In this document: piece by piece, positions 8,425-14,278 of the stretch
Numbering within the stretch: the first letter of the stretch is position 1
Layout of the letters: every line of letters begins with the position of its first letter
Source: Thiobacillus sp.
GTDB lineage: Bacteria; Pseudomonadota; Gammaproteobacteria; Burkholderiales; Thiobacillaceae
Length of the DNA stretch: 64,000 nt
Direction of reading: 5' to 3'
Assembly (NCBI GenBank): GCA_016124745.1
Contig: WGNC01000014.1
Coordinates: 42,047-106,046 of the forward strand
The notes under the pieces: model-generated
Told to the model about the DNA's origin: nothing
The model's database searches: none
The model's input: only the letters and a program-made list of their open reading frames with translations
Program-made: the position numbers and the translations under genes

Positions 8425-8440
8425 GATTATTAGATTATTG
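8425..8440 (-). promoter_or_regulatory. Tandem direct repeat upstream of the ArsR-rhodanese gene
   Basis: Two adjacent 8-mers, GATTATTA and GATTATTG on the plus strand, lie 18-33 bases upstream of the regulator's start codon. The block is AT-rich and overlaps the likely promoter. It is a candidate operator for autoregulation; the assignment is by position only. Confidence 0.3.
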
Positions 8441-8526
8441 CAACTGAGATTTCCGCCAGCATGCGGCGACTCCTTCAGAACAACAGCGGATCAGCCCGGA
8501 ACGCGCCCCCGGGCAGCAGCAGCCGC

Positions 8527-8886
8527 TTAACCCGGCCCGACGTAGACGCAGCCGGCGTCGCGCGTTTCCATCACCTTTACGCGCGACAAACCGGGCAGCG
8601 CGGGCCTGAGCTGCCGCCACACCCACACGGCCAGGTTTTCGCTCGTCGGGTTGTCCAGCCCGCCGATGTCGTTGAGGGTGCGATGATCGAGGGCAGCATG
8701 GATCGGCTGCCAGGCCGCATCGATGTCGGCGAAATCGATCACCCAGCCCAGTTCAGGATCGATCTCGCCGCTGACGGTGATTTCGACTTCGAACGAATGG
8801 CCGTGCAGGCGCGAGCAGGGATGGGAGGCGGGCAGCGCGGGCAGGCGCCGCGCGCACTGCAGGTGGAAGATGCGGAAGATGTCCAT
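8527..8886 (-). CDS. queD: 6-carboxytetrahydropterin synthase (QueD family)
   Basis: Product of 119 residues, full length for QueD, which converts dihydroneopterin triphosphate to 6-carboxytetrahydropterin on the way to queuosine. Visible family elements are HPCSRLHGHSFEVEI (catalytic Cys and two zinc His), GWVIDFADI, LDHRTLNDI, NPTSENLA and METRDAGC. The first zinc His, found in E. coli QueD in AAHRLP, is replaced here (CARRLP); this Arg variant may be a subfamily trait. It is 31 bases downstream of the flavoprotein gene on the same strand, without an obvious functional link to it. Confidence 0.88.
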   Translation of the reverse strand: MDIFRIFHLQCARRLPALPASHPCSRLHGHSFEVEITVSGEIDPELGWVIDFADIDAAWQPIHAALDHRTLNDIGGLDNPTSENLAVWVWRQLRPALPGLSRVKVMETRDAGCVYVGPG

Positions 8887-8917
8887 GCCGCATTTTCGCG
8901 CAAGTCCTCCCCGCTGG

Positions 8918-10114
8918 CTATGCGGCCAGTTCCTTCACGAGCGTGTTGCGGCGCCCGGTCTCGCTGCCGGTCAGTGCAAACCCCTGCATGCGGCCGGCTT
9001 CGTCCAGGTGCAGCGCGCAGATGCCGCTGTCGCTGCATTCGACTTTCCACGCGCCGACTGATCCAATTCCGGGCGGCAGCACCGCCACCGGGTGTGCCGG
9101 CGTTTTCACCATCACCGGCATCGGCGGATAGACCACGGGTGTCGGCGACCCGGCGAGCGTCGCGGCCAATGCGCGCGCCTGCACCATCAGCGGCTGCACG
9201 TAGGGCAGGTTGCGCCCCTCGACTTCGGCGCAGTCACCCAGCGCATAGACGCTCGGCGCGCCGGTCTCCAGCAGGCGATTGGTCTGGATGCCGGGCCCCA
9301 CCGGGATGCCTGCCGCCTGCGCCAGCTGGATGCGCGGCCGCAAACCGATCGCCGATAGCACGACATCGGTCGCGATGGTCTCACCGTCATCCAGCGTCAC
9401 CTGATATCCGTCGAGGGTCGACTCGACACGCTTGGCTGTGTGTCCGAAATGCCAGTTCACGCCCAGGGTGCCCAGGCCGTCGGCCAGCCGCCGGCCGGCC
9501 TCGACCGGCAGCAGGCGCTCTAGCGACCAACCGCCCAGATGCACCACGTCTACCGCGTATCCGGCATGCGCCAGATCGTTGGCGAACTCACATCCGATCA
9601 GGCCGCCGCCCAGCACCGTGATGTGCTTTCTGCCGTCGATGGCATTGCGGAACGCCGCGTAATCGTCGAGGTCATTCACCGCCAGCACCGCCGCCGCGCC
9701 GTCTCCGCTCAAGCCGTGCGGAATCGGGTCGGCCCCCAAAGCGAGGACCAGGGCGCTGTAGTCCATTTCACCGCCTTCAACACGGATGCGCTTGGCTGCC
9801 GTATCGATCGCTGTGACCCGGGTGCGCACCAGCACGGCCGCATTGAGGGCGGCCGCCAGCTTTTCCGCACTGGCGCTCGCCAATGCCTCTGCCGTTCTGC
9901 CGGCAGCGAGTGCATTCGACAGGTTGGGTTTGGAGTAGAACGCGCCGCCGTCCGCGGTGATGAGTGTGATCGGCGTGAGGGTATCGCGTTTGCGGAATTC
10001 CTTCAGCAGCGTGTAGCCGGCAAGGCCGGAACCGACTATGACGATCGATCGGTCTGGGCTTGGCGTTTGCTCCCTCTCCCCTTGGGGGGAGAGGGTTGGG
10101 GAGAGGGTGTGCAT
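8918..10114 (-). CDS. FAD-dependent NAD(P)H oxidoreductase, rubredoxin-reductase-like
   Basis: Product of 398 residues. An FAD-binding Rossmann motif (IVIVGSGLAGYTLL, about 24-37), an NAD(P)H-binding motif (ITVLGGGLIGCEFANDL, about 165-181) and the ALGDCAEV FAD motif near 290 define a pyridine nucleotide-disulfide oxidoreductase-type flavoprotein of the NorW/RubB group. With rubredoxin and rubrerythrin just upstream it probably passes electrons from NAD(P)H to rubredoxin. The ATG at 10114 has an excellent AAGGAG at -8. Codons 2-20 (HTLSPTLSPQGERE...) come from a palindromic repeat and have no counterpart in the fold, yet no ATG or GTG exists between them and the first strand. Confidence 0.9.
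   Translation of the reverse strand: MHTLSPTLSPQGEREQTPSPDRSIVIVGSGLAGYTLLKEFRKRDTLTPITLITADGGAFYSKPNLSNALAAGRTAEALASASAEKLAAALNAAVLVRTRVTAIDTAAKRIRVEGGEMDYSALVLALGADPIPHGLSGDGAAAVLAVNDLDDYAAFRNAIDGRKHITVLGGGLIGCEFANDLAHAGYAVDVVHLGGWSLERLLPVEAGRRLADGLGTLGVNWHFGHTAKRVESTLDGYQVTLDDGETIATDVVLSAIGLRPRIQLAQAAGIPVGPGIQTNRLLETGAPSVYALGDCAEVEGRNLPYVQPLMVQARALAATLAGSPTPVVYPPMPVMVKTPAHPVAVLPPGIGSVGAWKVECSDSGICALHLDEAGRMQGFALTGSETGRRNTLVKELAA
10068..10110. repeat. REP-like palindrome inside the reductase N-terminus
   Basis: Plus-strand ccctctccccttgggggga followed by gagggttggggagaggg: GC-rich facing arms (CCCTCTCCCC / GGGGAGAGGG) typical of repeats normally found between genes. Here it is translated as codons 2 to about 15 of the flavoprotein. 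A partial relative (cccctctccccaaccct) occurs near 43468. Confidence 0.6.
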
Positions 10115-10137
10115 GACAGACTCCTTGATTCAGATTG

Positions 10138-10162
10138 CGGGAGGCGCACCAGGCGCCTCCCG
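10138..10162 (-). other. Intercistronic hairpin between rubredoxin and reductase genes
   Basis: Perfect 10-bp arms CGGGAGGCGC and GCGCCTCCCG with a 5-base spacer, 14 bases after the rubredoxin stop. No T-run follows, so it looks more like an mRNA-stabilising or attenuating hairpin than a simple terminator. It could raise the yield of the upstream rubrerythrin-rubredoxin message relative to the reductase. Confidence 0.5.
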
Positions 10163-10175
10163 ATAAAGCTGACGT

Positions 10176-10349
10176 TCAGGCTGCGGCGACTTCAGCCATC
10201 TCGAAATCCATCTTGCTGACGCCGCAATCCGGACATTCCCACGTGTCGGGCACGTCCTCCCAGCGGGTGCCGGGAGCGATACCGTGTTCCGGGTCGCCCT
10301 TCGCTTCGTCGTAAACATAGCCGCAAACAATGCATTGCCAGGCTTTCAT
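10176..10349 (-). CDS. Rubredoxin
   Basis: A 57-residue product with the two rubredoxin knuckles [19 protein letters not shown] and CPDCGVSK, which bind one iron through four cysteines, and the conserved W in [13 protein letters not shown]. It carries single electrons in the cytoplasm. It lies 38 bases after the rubrerythrin gene and before a rubredoxin-reductase-like gene. This rubrerythrin lacks its own C-terminal rubredoxin domain, so this free rubredoxin is the natural partner. The start ATG at 10349 follows an AAGAGAAAGG-type RBS. Confidence 0.95.
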   Translation of the reverse strand: MKAWQCIVCGYVYDEAKGDPEHGIAPGTRWEDVPDTWECPDCGVSKMDFEMAEVAAA

Positions 10350-10387
10350 GGTGTTTCCTTTCTCTTGATCAATGGTCGGTAATGGGT

Positions 10388-10861
10388 TCAGGCTGCAATC
10401 GCGTCCTTTTGCGCCTGGTAGTGCTTCGCGTGCTTCTCTTCCACCTTGGCCAGCGCGGCGAAGCGCTTGGCGGCCTTTTCGAGCACGCCGCTGAACATCT
10501 CGGCGTGCTCCTTCGATTCGGCGATCTGCTCGTCGATCTCGGCCACCGCGGCGTCATGGCCTTCCTGCATCGCTTCGTGGCGGAACTTGGGGTACATCTC
10601 GGTGTACTCGTGGGTTTCGCCCTCGATGGCGTACTGCAGGCATTTGGCCGGCGTCATCGTCTCGTCGGCGAACAGCAGCTCGGCGTGGCCGAAGGCGTGC
10701 AGCATTTCCTGCGCGGCGGTGTCCTCGAACACCCTGGCGGTCGCTTCGTCGCCGACCTTGCGGCACTGGCGGGCGAACCACATGTACTTGATGTGGGCCA
10801 TCGACTCGCCGGCAAAGGCGGCTTCGAGGTTCTGAATGGTGGGGGACTTCGTGTTCTGCAT
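10388..10861 (-). CDS. Rubrerythrin (di-iron peroxidase, no rubredoxin domain)
   Basis: Product of 157 residues, a ferritin-like four-helix bundle that reduces hydrogen peroxide at a di-iron site. Ligand motifs are visible: [15 protein letters not shown] (Glu), [11 protein letters not shown] (E-x2-H), [13 protein letters not shown] (Glu pair) and the final ESKEHAEMF (E-x2-H). It ends after [10 protein letters not shown] without the usual C-terminal rubredoxin knuckles. The ATG at 10861 is chosen over the longer frame to 10939 because AGGAG lies 8 bases upstream and the family N-terminus begins here. Confidence 0.95.
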   Translation of the reverse strand: MQNTKSPTIQNLEAAFAGESMAHIKYMWFARQCRKVGDEATARVFEDTAAQEMLHAFGHAELLFADETMTPAKCLQYAIEGETHEYTEMYPKFRHEAMQEGHDAAVAEIDEQIAESKEHAEMFSGVLEKAAKRFAALAKVEEKHAKHYQAQKDAIAA

Positions 10862-10885
10862 GATGCGCTCCTGTTCGGTTGATTT

Positions 10886-10899
10886 GTGATGTCCATCAA
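10886..10899 (-). promoter_or_regulatory. FNR-box-like dyad upstream of rubrerythrin
   Basis: On the minus strand the sequence reads TTGAT-ggac-ATCAC, matching nine of ten positions of the FNR consensus TTGAT-N4-ATCAA. Its centre is 31 bases upstream of the rubrerythrin ATG. Class II activation from here would put transcription start inside the gene, so if it is real it more likely represses or works with an unseen spacing. Further TTGAT half-sites lie near 10921 and 10962. An FNR-type protein is encoded at 4268-4972. Confidence 0.35.
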
Positions 10900-11243
10900 G
10901 ACATGAGCAATGATAGCTGCCATCAATGGCTCGATCCAACGGACAGTCTGGATGGTGTCGATTGATGATCTAGATCGATATGTGCCGCGTCATGGCAGCC
11001 CTGAACCGTCAAAACCATGGCTCCGAGATGAAAAGGATCGACGGTCGCATGTGTTGCGGCTGCATTGAGAAAGGCTGCGTCCGCTTGGGCCCATCGGCGC
11101 ATTCGGCGGCACGCACCGCATGACGGCCATACCGGGAAGCGCGTTACAGCGTTGTCCGCCCCGGTCAGATCGGGTGCATCTGCACGACAAAGGAATGAAA
11201 CGGACCGGGAATTGCCTTGTGGATCAGCGTGTTCGCCCGTGCC
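10900..11243. other. Intergenic region without a recognisable gene
   Basis: About 345 bases between the end of the amylosucrase gene and the rubrerythrin promoter. It holds an AT-rich partial palindrome (gatgatctagatcgat, 10965-10980). Short frames on both strands lack ribosome sites and family features. Nothing else is seen. Confidence 0.5.
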
Positions 11244-13196
11244 TCAGTCGATGAGCCATTGACACGATAGCGCGGGCAGGACGAGCGCATCGTCGTCCGC
11301 CTCGACGCGGGCGCCGGTGCAGAGGTCCCTCATCGCGTCCGGCTGGAAGAAACCGTAGGCCCGCAAAGCCTCGACGGCAAGCGTCTGCGCCTTGTCGTTG
11401 AAGTTGACGACCACCAGCACCCGATTGCGGCTCTGCTGCGGAACGCTGCGCGAAAAGACCAGCACGTTGGGGTTATCGACCGACAGCAATTGGCGGTTGT
11501 CGAAATCCGCGAAAGCAGCCGTTTCCTTGCGCAGCGCAATCATCTTCTTCAGGGTGCTGAAGATCCGCTGTTCAACGGTTCCCGTCTCATGCCGCTTTTT
11601 GGCCTTTTCCCAGTCGAAAAATGAGCGATGCATCCAGCGGTTGTCGGCTGCCTCGTGGGGATCTGCGAGGTATTTCAGGCTGTTGAGCGTGCCGATCGCA
11701 TCGCCATAGTAGAGCAAGGGAATGCCGCCGAAAGACATGATCACGCTGTGCAGCAGCACGATGGTCTTGATCGCGGCGTCGATCGCCGTTTCATCGCCGT
11801 TTTCGAGCGCGGACTCCAGCCCGACGAGTGAGGCGAGCGAGCCGGAGATGCGCGCGTCGCCGGTCTTCGGGTTCTCGCCAAACGGCAGGCCGCGGGCGGG
11901 CGAGCCTGGATACAGGCCGGTAAAGTAGTCGAGAATGAAGCGTCGATGCGGACCGGGTTCGTAGCCGGCCAGCCGGATATCGTTGTCGTCGAATCCCAGC
12001 CCGATGTCGTCGTGGCAACGCGCGTAGTTGAGCCAGGTCGCCCGTTCCAGCTTGGCCGGAAGGCTCTTGATTCCCTGGCTGAGCAAGACCGCGTTCTTCG
12101 TCGCCACCGCATCCCACAGCAACGCCATCAGCGTGGCGTTGTAGGCGATCTCGCATTCCTTGGCATTGATCGCGTCCTCGCCGAAATACTTCGAAATTTC
12201 ACTCGGGGCCACGATGGCTTCGGCGATGAACAGCACGCCCGGCGCCGTCACCTGGCAGCAATCCTTCATCAGTTGTAGCAGCAGGTGCGCCTCGCGTTCG
12301 TTCTGGCACGCACTGCCCATCTTCTTCCAGAGAAAAGCCACCGCGTCCAGGCGCAGGATGTCTGCGCCGCGGTTCGCCCAGAACAGGATGATGTCGATCA
12401 TTTCGATCAGCACCGCCGGGTTACGATAGTTCAGGTCCCACTGATAGGTGTTGAACACGGTCATCACCCACTTGCCCATTTCTTCGTCCCAGGTGAAGTT
12501 GCCGGGCGCGTTGACCGGAAAGATTTCCGGCATGGTCTCTTCGTAGATGTCGGGAATCTCGCGGTCGTCGAAGACGTAGTAGTAGTCCTGGTACTGCTTG
12601 TCGCCCTGGCGCGCCTGCTTGGCCCATTCGTGTTGGTTGGAGGTATGGTTGACCACCACGTCGAGGACCAGCAGCATGTCGCGCTGCCTGAGGGTGGCCG
12701 CCAGCGCCTCGACATCCTGCGTGGTGCCGAAGCGGGGGTCGATGCGATAGAAGTCGCGCACCGCGTAGCCACCGTCGCTGGCGCCCGGCGGGCAGTCGAG
12801 CATGGGCATGACGTGCAGCAGGTTGATACCCAGTTCCTGCAGATAGGGCAGATTGTCCTGCAGGCCCTTCAGGTCGTCCGCGAAGCGGTTGCAGTACAAG
12901 GCCATACCGACCCACTTCTGGCTGAGGAACCAGTTGTAATCACGTTCGCGCGCCAGATCCGATTTCCGCAGAACCGGCGCGCGTTCGATGTAGCGGAAGG
13001 CGAGGGTCTCGACCAGGCTGACCATCTGCTCCTTGAAATCGGCTCGCGTGCCGTAGAGCAGGTGGAACAGGGAATGAATGGCATAGAAATTCGCCCCGAG
13101 CCGGGTATAGAAATGCCGCATCCGATGGTTCCCGATCTCGGGTTTCAACTGGAGCAGGATTTCGTTCAGCAGGGCGTGGGAAGCTTGTTCGTACAT
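11244..13196 (-). CDS. ams: Amylosucrase (GH13 subfamily 4)
   Basis: Product of 650 residues, close to the 636 of Neisseria amylosucrase, which splits sucrose and transfers glucose to an alpha-1,4-glucan, releasing fructose. The GH13 regions are complete: VVVNHTSNQHEW, ADILRLDAVAFLW (nucleophile D284), FIAEAIVAP (acid/base E326) and ARCHDDIGLGF (transition-state Asp 396), plus the amylosucrase-specific GASDGGYAVRDFY pocket. The ATG at 13196 (MYEQASHALL) follows GAAAGG. It closes the sucrose operon after a 184-base mobile-type repeat. Released fructose would be rephosphorylated by the fructokinase of the same cluster. Confidence 0.92.
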   Translation of the reverse strand: MYEQASHALLNEILLQLKPEIGNHRMRHFYTRLGANFYAIHSLFHLLYGTRADFKEQMVSLVETLAFRYIERAPVLRKSDLARERDYNWFLSQKWVGMALYCNRFADDLKGLQDNLPYLQELGINLLHVMPMLDCPPGASDGGYAVRDFYRIDPRFGTTQDVEALAATLRQRDMLLVLDVVVNHTSNQHEWAKQARQGDKQYQDYYYVFDDREIPDIYEETMPEIFPVNAPGNFTWDEEMGKWVMTVFNTYQWDLNYRNPAVLIEMIDIILFWANRGADILRLDAVAFLWKKMGSACQNEREAHLLLQLMKDCCQVTAPGVLFIAEAIVAPSEISKYFGEDAINAKECEIAYNATLMALLWDAVATKNAVLLSQGIKSLPAKLERATWLNYARCHDDIGLGFDDNDIRLAGYEPGPHRRFILDYFTGLYPGSPARGLPFGENPKTGDARISGSLASLVGLESALENGDETAIDAAIKTIVLLHSVIMSFGGIPLLYYGDAIGTLNSLKYLADPHEAADNRWMHRSFFDWEKAKKRHETGTVEQRIFSTLKKMIALRKETAAFADFDNRQLLSVDNPNVLVFSRSVPQQSRNRVLVVVNFNDKAQTLAVEALRAYGFFQPDAMRDLCTGARVEADDDALVLPALSCQWLID

Positions 13197-13259
13197 GAGA
13201 CCTTTCTGTAGCCGATCAGAAGCGACCGGGAGAACTCGGAGTTGAAGCAGCGGCCGTTT

Positions 13260-13443
13260 AGGGAAGTCCCGAACAAGTCCTTCGACAGGCTCAGGACGAA
13301 CGGCAAGGTATTGGCTCCGTTCATGGTGAGCCTGTCGAACCATCGTGGTGAGCCCTTCGACTGCGATCAGGAGAGCCTTGTCGAACGCTCTCCTGAGCGC
13401 AGTCGAAGGGCACACGGCAAGCCAACTTGTTCAGGTCTTCCTT
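13260..13443. repeat. MITE-like element, copy B1, with terminal inverted repeats
   Basis: A 184-base element bounded by imperfect 19-bp inverted ends (agggaagtcccgaacaagt at 13260-13278; the complement of 13425-13443 reads aaggaagacctgaacaagt, 15 of 19 matching). The inside has several palindromes of the CTTCGACAGGCTCAGGACGAACGG type. It is closely related to 23919-24140. Its right end overlaps the stop codon of the sucrose-phosphate phosphatase gene (13442-13444), so an insertion may have fixed that gene's end. No coding capacity for a transposase. Confidence 0.75.
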
Positions 13444-14278
13444 AGTCTACCGGCGTCAACCAGTCGCGGGTTGCGGGAATGAAGTGGACCACGCCTTCCA
13501 GAATGCCGGCGCTGTAATTGCCGTTCATGCCGAGCAGACCGCCGTGGGCGAGATACAGGCTCGCGGCGTCTGCCTGTGACACGGCCTCGGCTCTCACCGA
13601 TGGCTGGGCATTGGCGACCAGCACCGAAGGAATGCCGCTGACCAGAACCTCCATGTCGTTACCGCTGTCGCCCGCAAAGACGGTGCGATTCAGCGGAATG
13701 CCGAGCCGCGTGCGCAGGAATTCCAGGGCATGGTGTTTGCTGGCGCAGGCAGGCAGCACGTCAAGCAGGCCGGTGGCCGTGGTTTCGTCGATGCTCCACA
13801 CCAGATTGACGCGGGCGCCGCAGGCTTCGAGACGTTGCCGGACGGCACCCAGCAATTCAGCCGGGTCGGTCAGCGCTGCGGCGTAATAACTCAGTTTGAA
13901 GGTACCCTGCTTGGCCGCCTCCTGCAGGCGCAGCCCGGAAACCTCCCCCACCATTGCAGCCAGTTCCTCATGGCTGTGGCCGCCCCAGTCGCTCGCGATG
14001 GCCTGCTGCCATTCCGGAACCTGGCACCACTCGTCAGCATCGACCTCATACAGGCTGGTGCCCACATCAGCGATGACAAAGTCAGGTCTGGGCAGTTCGT
14101 ACTCGGCCATCGCTGCTTCCACGAGTTCCTGGTGACGGCCTGTCACGTACACGAGCCGGACTTCCGGTCGCGCGACAAGATTGCGAAAGCGCTGCCGCGC
14201 CAGAGGCGATTCCGGCTGGTCGCCATTGGGCAGCAGGGTACGATCCAGATCGGTGGCGAGCAGGATGGGGGCGTCCAT
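13442..14278 (-). CDS. spp: Sucrose-phosphate phosphatase (HAD-IIB family)
   Basis: Product of 278 residues. HAD motifs are intact: I, LATDLDRTLLP (nucleophile Asp and D+2); II, VYVTGR; a cap-domain Lys in FKLSYY; and IV, FAGDSGNDMEVL. It hydrolyses sucrose-6-phosphate to sucrose. Its ATG at 14278 directly abuts the stop of the sucrose-phosphate synthase gene (TGA then ATG), indicating translational coupling. A mannosyl-3-phosphoglycerate phosphatase is a related alternative, but the context with a synthase and amylosucrase makes sucrose the clear choice. Confidence 0.9.
   Translation of the reverse strand: MDAPILLATDLDRTLLPNGDQPESPLARQRFRNLVARPEVRLVYVTGRHQELVEAAMAEYELPRPDFVIADVGTSLYEVDADEWCQVPEWQQAIASDWGGHSHEELAAMVGEVSGLRLQEAAKQGTFKLSYYAAALTDPAELLGAVRQRLEACGARVNLVWSIDETTATGLLDVLPACASKHHALEFLRTRLGIPLNRTVFAGDSGNDMEVLVSGIPSVLVANAQPSVRAEAVSQADAASLYLAHGGLLGMNGNYSAGILEGVVHFIPATRDWLTPVD

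Noticed and set aside
11065..11262. Short plus-strand frame of 65 codons in the amylosucrase-rubrerythrin gap.
   Set aside because: Runs into the amylosucrase gene antisense, has no ribosome site and no recognisable sequence features.
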